A DNA stretch of 6,481 bases, taken from Alphaproteobacteria bacterium (GTDB lineage Bacteria; Pseudomonadota; Alphaproteobacteria; Acetobacterales; Acetobacteraceae). The translations under genes and the position numbers were made by a program. The notes under the pieces were generated by a model that was not told where the DNA came from, searched no databases, and saw only the letters and a program-made list of their open reading frames with translations. Numbering within the stretch: position 1 is the first letter of the stretch; the number at the start of each line of letters is the position of its first letter. The stretch covers positions 8,373 to 14,853 of the forward strand of contig JAAFHD010000041.1 in assembly GCA_013298245.1 (NCBI GenBank). The letters are read 5' to 3'. Positions 1-5,789 of this stretch are shown piece after piece.

Positions 1-263
1 TCAACACCAATATCGACAGCCTTTTGCGCGCACGCGGCATCCGCAACATCGTCTTCACCGGGATCGCGACGAATGTGTGTGTGGAGAGCTCGCTGCGCGA
101 CGCCTTCCACCTGGAATATTTCTGCGTGGTCCTGGAAGACGCGACGCACGCGGCCGGGCCGGAATTCGCGCAGAAGGCAGCGCTGTACAACATCGAAACC
201 TTCTTCGGCTGGGTCTCCTCCGTCGAGGATTTCCGCCGCGCCGTGCAGCAGAACCAGGAGTAA
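1..263 (+). CDS. rutB: Ureidoacrylate amidohydrolase RutB, 3' end only
   Basis: This is the last 86 residues of an isochorismatase-like cysteine hydrolase; the 5' part lies left of the window. The reading frame is open from base 3. RutB cleaves ureidoacrylate (or its peroxy form), the product of uracil ring opening by RutA, to carbamate and 3-aminoacrylate. The fragment carries the family signature [10 protein letters not shown], with the likely catalytic Cys encoded at 78-80. It is followed by the RutB-typical [14 protein letters not shown] and [15 protein letters not shown] blocks, which separate RutB from other isochorismatase-fold proteins. The catalytic Asp and Lys expected further upstream are not visible. 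The TAA stop is 3 nt before rutC, so the two are surely co-transcribed. The identification rests on recalled similarity to E. coli RutB and is strong. Confidence 0.93.
   Translation, partial: NTNIDSLLRARGIRNIVFTGIATNVCVESSLRDAFHLEYFCVVLEDATHAAGPEFAQKAALYNIETFFGWVSSVEDFRRAVQQNQE
256..260 (+). promoter_or_regulatory. Shine-Dalgarno site of rutC
   Basis: AGGAG lies 6 nt before the ATG at 267, inside the last codons of rutB. It fixes the rutC start and supports translation of rutC from the rutB message. Confidence 0.75.
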
Positions 264-266
264 GCC

Positions 267-653
267 ATGCCCTTCACCCCCATCATCCCCGCTGGTTCCG
301 GCAAGCCGCTGGCACCCTATTCGCCTGGCACCAAGGCCGATGGCGTGGTGTATGTCTCGGGCACGCTGTCCTTCGACAAGGACAACAACGTGCTCTACCC
401 GGATGACGCTGCCGCGCAGACGCGCCACATCCTGGAGACGATCAAGGCGGTGATCGAAACCGCCGGCGGCACCATGGCGGACGTCACCTTCAACCACATT
501 TTTCTCAGTGACTGGAAGCATTACGGTGCGCTGAACGCGGTCTATGCGGAGTATTTCCCGGGCGACAAACCGGCGCGGTATTGCATCCAGTGCGGCCTGG
601 TGAAGCCGGGTGCTGTGGTGGAGATCGCCTCGGTCGCGCATATCGGCCGATGA
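267..653 (+). CDS. rutC: 3-aminoacrylate deaminase RutC (Rid family)
   Basis: This is a complete 128-residue protein of the YjgF/YER057c/UK114 (Rid) family, the usual length. In the Rut pathway RutC hydrolyses 3-aminoacrylate released by RutB to malonic semialdehyde and ammonia. Rid proteins normally act as cytosolic homotrimers with active sites between subunits. Visible motifs are [20 protein letters not shown] (residues 15-34), [20 protein letters not shown] (51-70), and the C-terminal Rid signature [20 protein letters not shown] (101-120). Arg104 matches the carboxylate-binding Arg of RidA, and Cys107 and Glu119 sit at the conserved positions of the RutC branch. The start is the ATG at 267, with a good ribosome binding site; the stop TGA overlaps the rutD start. 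The conserved C-terminal block and its place between rutB and rutD favour RutC over a generic RidA. Confidence 0.95.
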   Translation: MPFTPIIPAGSGKPLAPYSPGTKADGVVYVSGTLSFDKDNNVLYPDDAAAQTRHILETIKAVIETAGGTMADVTFNHIFLSDWKHYGALNAVYAEYFPGDKPARYCIQCGLVKPGAVVEIASVAHIGR

Positions 654-1447
654 TGCGCACGCCAAGCGGTCTGGCCTTCACGGTCGAAGGTCCGGCGGAT
701 GCACCGGCGGTGGTCTTGTCCGCCGGCCTGGGTGGCGCGGCCGCGTATTGGAAGCCGCAATTCCCGGTGCTGGAGGGCCATTTCCGCCTGGTGAAATTCG
801 ACCAGCGCGGCACCGGTGCCAACCGCGCCGAACTGCCGACACCCTACGCCATCGCCGACATGGCGGCGGATGTGGAACAGGTGCTGGACGCCGCCGGCAT
901 CGATCGCGCGCATATCCTGGGCCATGCGCTGGGCGGGCTGGTCGCGTTGGAACTGGCACGCCGCGCGCCGTCGCGTTTGCTGTCGATGGTGCTGGTGAAT
1001 GCCTGGGCGAAGGCCACGCGCCATAGCGGGCATTGCTTCGATGTGCGCTTAGGGATTCTGTCTGCCGAAGGGCCGGCGGCGTATGTGAAGGCGCAGCCGC
1101 TTTTCCTGCACAGCGCCGCCTATATCGACGCGCATTTCGAAAAAGTGCAGGCCGAGATCGAGCACGGCACCACGCATTTCCAAGGCGCTGACAACCTGCG
1201 CGCGCGCATCACCGCATTGCGCGCCTTCGACGCCACCGCGGACCTCTCCGCGATGCAGACACCGGCGCTGGTCGTGGCCGCGCAGGACGACCTTCTGGTG
1301 CCCTGGACCGCCAGCGCGGAACTGGCCGCCGCTCTGCCGAAATCACGGCTGGAACTGCTGCCGCATGGCGCGCATGCCTGCAATGTGGAACAGCCCGCGC
1401 GGTTCAACGCGCTGCTGGAGGACTGGCTCAACCTTCGTTTAGATTGA
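650..1447 (+). CDS. rutD: RutD, alpha/beta-hydrolase-fold protein of the Rut pathway
   Basis: This is a 265-residue alpha/beta hydrolase-fold protein; E. coli RutD is about the same size. Its proposed role is to speed aminoacrylate or carbamate breakdown, but the reaction is not firmly settled. The oxyanion-side loop [12 protein letters not shown] is at residues 23-34 and FDQRGTG at 50-56. The nucleophile elbow reads GHALG (91-95), so Ala93 replaces the usual Ser. The acid-loop region AQDDLLVP spans 211-218, and HGAHACN with the expected His242 spans 239-245. The stretch [13 protein letters not shown] (147-159) followed by [12 protein letters not shown] (176-187) is RutD-like and excludes most other hydrolases. 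ATG codons at 650 and 653 are adjacent; the first overlaps the rutC stop as ATGA, implying translational coupling. The 3' end overlaps the convergent binding-protein gene by 20 nt. No rutE, rutF or rutG follows. Confidence 0.9.
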   Translation: MMRTPSGLAFTVEGPADAPAVVLSAGLGGAAAYWKPQFPVLEGHFRLVKFDQRGTGANRAELPTPYAIADMAADVEQVLDAAGIDRAHILGHALGGLVALELARRAPSRLLSMVLVNAWAKATRHSGHCFDVRLGILSAEGPAAYVKAQPLFLHSAAYIDAHFEKVQAEIEHGTTHFQGADNLRARITALRAFDATADLSAMQTPALVVAAQDDLLVPWTASAELAAALPKSRLELLPHGAHACNVEQPARFNALLEDWLNLRLD

Positions 1448-2369
1448 GGCCCGCGCGCCGCGCCACATCCGCCCAGCGCGTGACATCCTCGGCGATGTAG
1501 CGGTCCAGTTCCGGCTGCATCATCAAGGCCGGTTCGAAGCCGCGCGTTCGTAGCTCTCCCACCAGCCTTTCGTCGGCCAGAATCTGCCGCACGCTGTCTG
1601 CCAGGCGCCGCCGCACCGGCTCCGGCGTATTCAGCGGCGTGCCGAAGGAATAGGTCAGCTCGGCCGCATAGCCCGGCACGATTTCGCCCACCGTCGGCAG
1701 GTCGGGAAACGCCACCGAACGCTGCCCGGAGGCGGTGGCCAGCGCGCGCAACCGCCCATCCTGTATCAACGGCAGCACCGCCGACATCGACCCGAACATC
1801 ACCTGCACTTCATCGCCCAAAATGCCCGCAACCGAAGGCCCGGTGCCGCGATAATGGATGTTCTCCATCCGCGTGCCGGCCAGCAGATCGAACATCACCG
1901 CCGCCAGATGCTGCGATGCCAGCGGCCCCGATGTGCCATGGTTCAACCGCCCCGGCCGCGCGCGCAGAAGGGCGATGAATTCCGGCAGCGTGGTGACCGG
2001 CACCGACCGGTTCACCACCAGAATATTGTGCGTAATCGTCGCGCGCACGACATGGTCCACCACCGTGCGCGGGTCGAAATTGTCGCGCAGGATGGACAGC
2101 GTGCCGTTGAAGAACAGCGTGTATCCATCGGGTGTTGCCGCCCCCACCGCGCGCGTGCCGATCATGCCGCCAGCACCGCCGCGATTATCCACCACCACCG
2201 GCTGGCCCCAATGCTCGGCCAGGCGCTGCGCCAGGATTCGCCCGCAGATGTCGGTGCCACCACCAGGCGGGAAGGGAATGATCACGCGCACCGGCCGGTT
2301 CGGCCATTCGGTCTGCGCGAGCGCGGGCATGGCCAGCGCGGCCCCCAGCAGGGCGCGGCGTGTCGTCAT
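1428..2369 (-). CDS. Bug/TctC-family tripartite tricarboxylate transporter substrate-binding protein
   Basis: This is a 313-residue periplasmic solute-binding protein of the Bug family, whose members bind small carboxylates or similar ligands and deliver them to TctA/TctB permeases or act in sensing. The N-terminus TTRRALLGAALAMPALAQ is a signal peptide with a Tat-like twin Arg (residues 4-5) and a likely cut after ALA at 18. The mature part shows WPNRPVRVIIPFPPGGGTD (22-40), QPVVVDNRGGAGGMIG (56-71), TPDGYTL (79-85), HYRGTGPSV (172-180) and FPDLPTVGE (221-229), all in family order. The ATG at 2369 was preferred over an upstream in-frame GTG near 2441 because a strong GGAGGAA site lies 6 nt away and the signal peptide begins exactly there. 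No TctA or TctB gene is adjacent, which is common for Bug proteins in Acetobacteraceae and Burkholderiales. The ligand cannot be read from the sequence. It lies 53 nt downstream of the kinase gene and may share its transcript. Confidence 0.92.
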   Translation of the reverse strand: MTTRRALLGAALAMPALAQTEWPNRPVRVIIPFPPGGGTDICGRILAQRLAEHWGQPVVVDNRGGAGGMIGTRAVGAATPDGYTLFFNGTLSILRDNFDPRTVVDHVVRATITHNILVVNRSVPVTTLPEFIALLRARPGRLNHGTSGPLASQHLAAVMFDLLAGTRMENIHYRGTGPSVAGILGDEVQVMFGSMSAVLPLIQDGRLRALATASGQRSVAFPDLPTVGEIVPGYAAELTYSFGTPLNTPEPVRRRLADSVRQILADERLVGELRTRGFEPALMMQPELDRYIAEDVTRWADVARRAGLNLNEG

Positions 2370-2375
2370 GGGCGG

Positions 2376-2382
2376 TTCCTCC
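2376..2382 (-). promoter_or_regulatory. Shine-Dalgarno site of the Bug-family gene
   Basis: On the minus strand this reads GGAGGAA, 6 nt before the ATG at 2369. It is the strongest ribosome binding site in the window and decides the start of the binding protein, which would otherwise be annotated 24 residues too long. It also suggests the gene is translated independently of the kinase upstream. Confidence 0.8.
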
Positions 2383-2384
2383 GG

Positions 2385-2404
2385 CGCGACTGTAGCCTGT
2401 CGCG
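2385..2404. repeat. Short inverted repeat in the kinase/binding-protein gap
   Basis: CGCGAC and GTCGCG form a perfect 6-bp stem around an 8-nt loop, inside the only non-coding gap of note (2370-2422). No T-run follows on either strand, so it does not look like a rho-independent terminator. On the minus-strand transcript it would sit just upstream of the ribosome binding site at 2376-2382, where it could affect mRNA stability. In DNA of this GC content a 6-bp stem can easily arise by chance. Confidence 0.3.
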
Positions 2405-2422
2405 TGCGATCGGCCAGCGCTT

Positions 2423-3799
2423 TCAGTCCGCCGGCAGCCACACCCGGAATTGCGCGCCTTGGCCCGGCTCGCTCTCGATCAGCAGCTGCCCGCGATGGCG
2501 GATGACGATGTGCTTCACGATCGCCAGGCCCAGGCCCGTGCCGCCTGTCGCGCGCGCGCGCCCGGCATCGACGCGATAGAAGCGTTCCGTCAGGCGCGGG
2601 ATGTGTTCGCGCGGAATGCCCGGCCCGTCATCCGCGACGGTCAGCAGCACGCCGGGGCGCGACGGCAGCCGCGCGCCGCCTTCCACCCGCGCCAACGTCG
2701 CGCGCACTTCGCCGCCGGCGCGGCCATGGCGCAGCGCATTGTCCAGCAGGTTGCGCATCACCTGAGAGATCTGCGTCGCGTCCAGGGCTTTCGTTGGCAG
2801 CGCGGCCGGCGCTTCGACCAACAATGTCGTGGCACCTGCCAGCGGTTCCAGCGCTGCCACCTCCGCCCGCAGCAGTGCGGCCAGGTCGGCGCTGCCGGTC
2901 GGCGGCTGGTGTTCCGACAACTCGATGCGTGAGAGCGACAGCAGATCATCGATCAATGCCTGCATGCGCGCGGATTGCGTGGCCATGATAGCCAGGAAGC
3001 GTTCGCGCGCCTCCTCGTCATCGAAAGCCGGGCCGCGCAGTGTTTCAATGAAACCGATGACGCTGGCCAGCGGACTGCGCAGTTCATGGCTGGCATTGGC
3101 CACGAAATCCGCGCGCATGCGCTCCACCGCGCGCATCGCCGTGCGGTCCGTCAGCAGCAGGATCAGACGCCCGCCATCGGCCATCGGCTGGTCCATCGGG
3201 ATGGCCTGCACGGAGAGATCGCGCTCGATCGGCACCGGCAGGTGGATATCGGCCGCCTGTGGCCCGCGTTCGGTCAGCGCCCGGTCCAGCGCCGCCGACA
3301 GCGCCGGGTGGCGCAGCAGCGCGGCCAGGTCGCCGCCAGCGGGGTAGGGTGTGGTCAGCCCGAACATCGCGCGCGCCGCACCATTGGCGCGCAGCGGCGC
3401 GCGGTCATCGCTCAGCACGATCAACGGGTCGGGCAACGCTTCCACGATGGCTGCATCGGCAGCGCGCAGGCGCCCCACCAATTCAGCACGCGATTGCAGG
3501 CTGCGCGCCAGGCGCGTCAGCGCTTCCTCCACATCGGCTACGGCTGGCAGGCGCGGCGTGATGAACGGCGCGGAAAACCCGCCGCCATCATCGGCCGCCG
3601 CGTGCAGGGCGGTGGTCATGCGGCGCAGATTCTCCAGCCAGAACCAGGCCAGCGCGCCAGACATCGCCGCCACTGCCAGGCAGGCCAGCAGGCCGATGCG
3701 CCAGCCCACTTCACCGGTCCACAGAAAGATCGCCTGCACCAGCAACGGCACGGCGCCAATCACGGCCGCCGTGCGCAACAGGCGACCCGGGGTTGGCAT
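2423..3799 (-). CDS. phoR: PhoR-like membrane sensor histidine kinase
   Basis: This is a 458-residue sensor kinase that would autophosphorylate on His and pass phosphate to a response regulator. Two hydrophobic segments (about 10-27 and 35-54) are joined by a periplasmic loop of only about seven residues, so it has no real extracytoplasmic sensor, as in PhoR. A PAS-like region covers roughly 112-220. The HisKA box DFVANASHELRSPLAS (231-246) has phospho-acceptor His238, followed by GFIETLRGP and LIDDLLSLSRIE, which are typical of alphaproteobacterial PhoR. The ATPase domain shows the N box NLLDNALRHG (350-359), G1 DDGPGIP (390-396), F box ERFYRVD (405-411) and G2 GGTGLGLAIVKH (419-430), all intact. 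The start ATG overlaps the stop of the upstream lipoprotein gene by 1 nt (TGATG). No response regulator or pst gene is in view, so the PhoR assignment rests on sequence and the phosphate role is inferred. Confidence 0.8.
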   Translation of the reverse strand: MPTPGRLLRTAAVIGAVPLLVQAIFLWTGEVGWRIGLLACLAVAAMSGALAWFWLENLRRMTTALHAAADDGGGFSAPFITPRLPAVADVEEALTRLARSLQSRAELVGRLRAADAAIVEALPDPLIVLSDDRAPLRANGAARAMFGLTTPYPAGGDLAALLRHPALSAALDRALTERGPQAADIHLPVPIERDLSVQAIPMDQPMADGGRLILLLTDRTAMRAVERMRADFVANASHELRSPLASVIGFIETLRGPAFDDEEARERFLAIMATQSARMQALIDDLLSLSRIELSEHQPPTGSADLAALLRAEVAALEPLAGATTLLVEAPAALPTKALDATQISQVMRNLLDNALRHGRAGGEVRATLARVEGGARLPSRPGVLLTVADDGPGIPREHIPRLTERFYRVDAGRARATGGTGLGLAIVKHIVIRHRGQLLIESEPGQGAQFRVWLPAD

Positions 3800-4923
3800 C
3801 AGCTGCCGGCGGCACCCGGGATGGGTGCTGCTTCGCGCAACACCGCCTCGCCACGGCGGATCTCCAGGATGGCCATGCCGCGCGCCAATTCGCCGCCCGG
3901 CAGCAGGCGAATGGGGCCGTCGGCGCCCTGGAAGGCTTCCCCCACAGGCAGCGCGCGGCCGCCGCCTCGCGCGCCACGCGCGGCCAGCGCGGCGGCGTCA
4001 TAGGCCACACCCGCAAGGCGCGGCGGGCGTTCGCCGAAGGCGGTGCGGAAGCGGTTGTCGAAGCCTTGGCGGGCGCCAGAATCCGGCCCCGGATATTGCG
4101 CGCCCATCAGCGCCGGTTCCTGCGCCAGCTGCGTGTCGTCATGCCAGAGCTGCGTGCCGAAGACGCGCACGCCCTGCGCCAGCCCGGCGGCGGGCAATGC
4201 CTGCGCCACCAGCCGCGCCGGCAACCCCGCCAGCCCGATGACGATCGCATCAAACGGCCCCTGCTGCGCCAGTGCATTGGCCGCTGCCGCTGCGTCGCCG
4301 CGCATGGTCACCACCGCGGGCGGAGCCGCCGGGCGTCCCGCGCGGATCGCCGCGACCAGGCGCCGACCGAACTCGTCATCAGAGGCGATGACGCCGAGCC
4401 TGCCCGCACCGGCAGCCTGCACCAGACGCCGACCCACCTGCGCCGGCCCCAGCCCGCCAACCCATACACCGTCGCCACCCAGGGTCTCATCAGACGTGAA
4501 GGCGAGCACCGGCACGCCGGCGCCACGCGCAACCTGTGCAACCGCGCCGGTCTCGCCTGCCGTCAGCGGCCCGACCAGGATCACGGCACCTTCGGCGATC
4601 GCATCGCGCGCGGCGGCGGCTGCACCAGCCGCTGTCCCGCGCGTGTCACGCGGGATGAATTCCACGCGCGGATCCTGCTGTTCGAACAGCGCCATCTGTG
4701 CCGCGTTCAGCATGGCGTGCCCCAGCGCGCCATTGCCACCCGACAGCGGCAATAGCAGCGCCACGCGTTGCCGTGCGGCGGAGGGCTGCATCGCCGGCAA
4801 TTGCGGCTGCCATACTTGTGCCGCCGGGCCAGGCGGTTGCCAGGCCGGTTGCACTTGCGGGGCGCAGCCAATCAGGGCCAACACTGCGACCGCCAGGATC
4901 GCCAGGAATGATGGACGACGCAC
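3799..4923 (-). CDS. LpoA-like penicillin-binding protein activator lipoprotein (type 1 periplasmic-binding fold)
   Basis: This is a predicted lipoprotein of 374 residues. The N-terminus MRRPSFLAILAVAVLALIGC has two Arg, a hydrophobic stretch and a lipobox ending LIGC, so Cys20 should be lipidated. A Pro/Gln/Trp-rich linker (about 22-50) leads to a Leu/Ile/Val-binding type domain: VALLLPLSG (54-62), AVILVGPLTAGETGAV (113-128), GVPVLAFTSDETL (136-148), RLGVIASDDEFGRRLV (175-190), and a late FDNRFRTAFGERPPRLAGVA (288-307). This matches the C-terminal domain of E. coli LpoA, which stimulates the synthase PBP1A, but the TPR-like N-terminal half of LpoA is absent. Divergence from rsmI matches the E. 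coli yraL/lpoA neighbourhood. The GTG at 4923 is the only start that exposes the signal peptide; longer frames run deep into rsmI. An amino-acid ABC binding protein is less likely because of the lipobox and context. The role as PBP activator is inferred. Confidence 0.8.
   Translation of the reverse strand: MRRPSFLAILAVAVLALIGCAPQVQPAWQPPGPAAQVWQPQLPAMQPSAARQRVALLLPLSGGNGALGHAMLNAAQMALFEQQDPRVEFIPRDTRGTAAGAAAAARDAIAEGAVILVGPLTAGETGAVAQVARGAGVPVLAFTSDETLGGDGVWVGGLGPAQVGRRLVQAAGAGRLGVIASDDEFGRRLVAAIRAGRPAAPPAVVTMRGDAAAAANALAQQGPFDAIVIGLAGLPARLVAQALPAAGLAQGVRVFGTQLWHDDTQLAQEPALMGAQYPGPDSGARQGFDNRFRTAFGERPPRLAGVAYDAAALAARGARGGGRALPVGEAFQGADGPIRLLPGGELARGMAILEIRRGEAVLREAAPIPGAAGS
4895..4898 (+). 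promoter_or_regulatory. Probable Shine-Dalgarno site of rsmI
   Basis: AGGA lies 9 nt before the ATG at 4908 and within the signal-peptide codons of the opposite lipoprotein gene. A second AGGA (4904-4907) touches this ATG and is only 3 nt from the ATG at 4911, too close to be the main site. Confidence 0.5.
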
Positions 4924-5789
4924 CCGATACCCCCCACGTATTACCGCCCGGGCTGACGCTGGTGGCGACGCCCATCGGCAACATGCATGACATGTCCGCA
5001 CGCGCTTTGCACGCATTGCGCGGCGCCGACACCATCCTGTGCGAGGACACGCGTGTGACCTCGAAGCTGCTGGCGCGGCACAGCATCTCCATACCGCTTC
5101 GCCCGCTGCACGACCACAATGAGGATGCGACAATCCCGGGAATCCTGCGTGACCTGGCCGCCGGCGCGAAGCTTGCGTTGGTCAGCGACGCGGGCACGCC
5201 GCTGGTGAGCGACCCGGGGTATCGGCTGGTGCGCGCGGTGATCGCGGCGGGGTTGCCGGTGCATGCGGTGCCAGGTGCGAACGCCGCAGTCATGGCGCTG
5301 ACATTATCGGGCTTGCCGCCGCATCCCTTTCTGTTCCTGGGTTTCCTGCCGCCGAAGGATGGGCCGCGCGCCGCTGAAGTGGCGCGGTTGAAGGCGCTGG
5401 AACAGGCGGGGTTGTCGGCGACGCTGGTGTTCTACGAAGCGCCGCAGCGGGTTGCGGAAGCGCTGGATGCGCTGGCTGCTGGCCTTGGCGCGGACCGGCC
5501 TGCGGCGTTGGCGCGCGAGTTGACCAAGCGGTTCGAACAGGTGCGGCGTGGTGGCTTGGCCGCGTTGGCGGAGGGCGCGCGCGCCGACCCGCCGCGCGGC
5601 GAGATCGTGCTGGTGGTCGGGCCGGCGCCAGCCGAGGTTGCCAGTGTGGAATCGCTGGATGATGCGCTACGCACGGCGATGGCTGGCATGTCGGTGCGTG
5701 ATGCGGCGGCGAGTGTCGCACTGGCGCTGGGCCTGCCGCGCAAGGCGGTCTACGCCCGCGCCCTGGAATTAGCGCGCCCTACGCCCTGA
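4908..5789 (+). CDS. rsmI: 16S rRNA (cytidine(1402)-2'-O)-methyltransferase RsmI
   Basis: This is a complete 293-residue tetrapyrrole-methylase-fold protein (E. coli RsmI is 286). It methylates the 2'-OH of C1402 in 16S rRNA with SAM, tuning decoding at the ribosomal P site together with RsmH. Motifs in order are LVATPIGNMHDMSARAL (18-34), CEDTRVTSKLL (45-55), DHNE (69-72), LVSDAGTPLVSDPGYRLVR (91-109), the SAM-side VPGANAAVMALTLSGLP (121-137), FLGFLPPKDG (143-152), VFYEAPQRV (174-182), LARELTKRFEQV (201-212) and GEIVLVVG (231-238). ATG codons at 4908 and 4911 are adjacent; 4908 has AGGA nine nt upstream. The start lies inside the divergent lipoprotein gene and the end overlaps the convergent acyl-CoA dehydrogenase gene by 11 nt. 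The yraN gene that often follows rsmI in alphaproteobacteria is not here. Confidence 0.95.
   Translation: MMDDAPDTPHVLPPGLTLVATPIGNMHDMSARALHALRGADTILCEDTRVTSKLLARHSISIPLRPLHDHNEDATIPGILRDLAAGAKLALVSDAGTPLVSDPGYRLVRAVIAAGLPVHAVPGANAAVMALTLSGLPPHPFLFLGFLPPKDGPRAAEVARLKALEQAGLSATLVFYEAPQRVAEALDALAAGLGADRPAALARELTKRFEQVRRGGLAALAEGARADPPRGEIVLVVGPAPAEVASVESLDDALRTAMAGMSVRDAAASVALALGLPRKAVYARALELARPTP
4929..4934 (-). promoter_or_regulatory. Probable Shine-Dalgarno site of the LpoA-like gene
   Basis: On the minus strand this reads GGGGGT, 5 nt before the GTG at 4923. It equals GGAGGT with one A-to-G change, which still pairs with the 16S tail through a G-U wobble. It supports the GTG start and lies within codons of rsmI on the opposite strand. 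Confidence 0.5.

Noticed and set aside
581..649. Upstream extension of RutD to an alternative start at 581
   Set aside because: These codons are out of frame over the conserved C-terminus of rutC and match no part of RutD; the ATG at 650 gives the family length.
1..2369. Functional pairing of the Bug-family protein with the Rut pathway, for example as a uracil or malonate uptake protein
   Set aside because: The genes are convergent, share no promoter, and Bug ligand specificity cannot be read from sequence.
2385..2404. Rho-independent terminator between the kinase and binding-protein genes
   Set aside because: The stem is only 6 bp and no T-run follows on either strand; kept only as a weak inverted repeat.
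2370..2441. Longer N-terminus for the Bug-family protein, starting near 2441
   Set aside because: The extra 24 residues precede a clean signal peptide, overlap the kinase gene, and ignore the strong GGAGGAA site placed for the ATG at 2369.
1854..2579. Plus-strand open frames opposite the Bug-family gene
   Set aside because: Low-complexity Arg/His/Ala-rich translation without domains or a ribosome site; explained as a shadow of the minus-strand gene.
2450..4755. Long open frames on the + strand opposite the kinase and lipoprotein genes
   Set aside because: They are rich in Arg, Ala, Gln and His with no recognisable motif, as expected for antisense frames in very GC-rich DNA, and the minus-strand genes carry all family motifs.
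4849..4877. TTGCAC as a possible -35 box for rsmI
   Set aside because: No convincing -10 element lies 16-18 nt downstream, so the match is not better than chance.
4937..4950. TAATAC on the minus strand (within 4938-4944) as a possible -10 box for the lipoprotein gene
   Set aside because: No -35-like sequence at proper spacing, and it would overlap the ribosome binding region of the GTG start.
4924..5133. Longer N-terminus for the LpoA-like protein, up to 5133
   Set aside because: The extra 70 residues are Arg/Cys-rich, lie antisense to conserved rsmI motifs, and would bury the lipoprotein signal peptide inside the protein.
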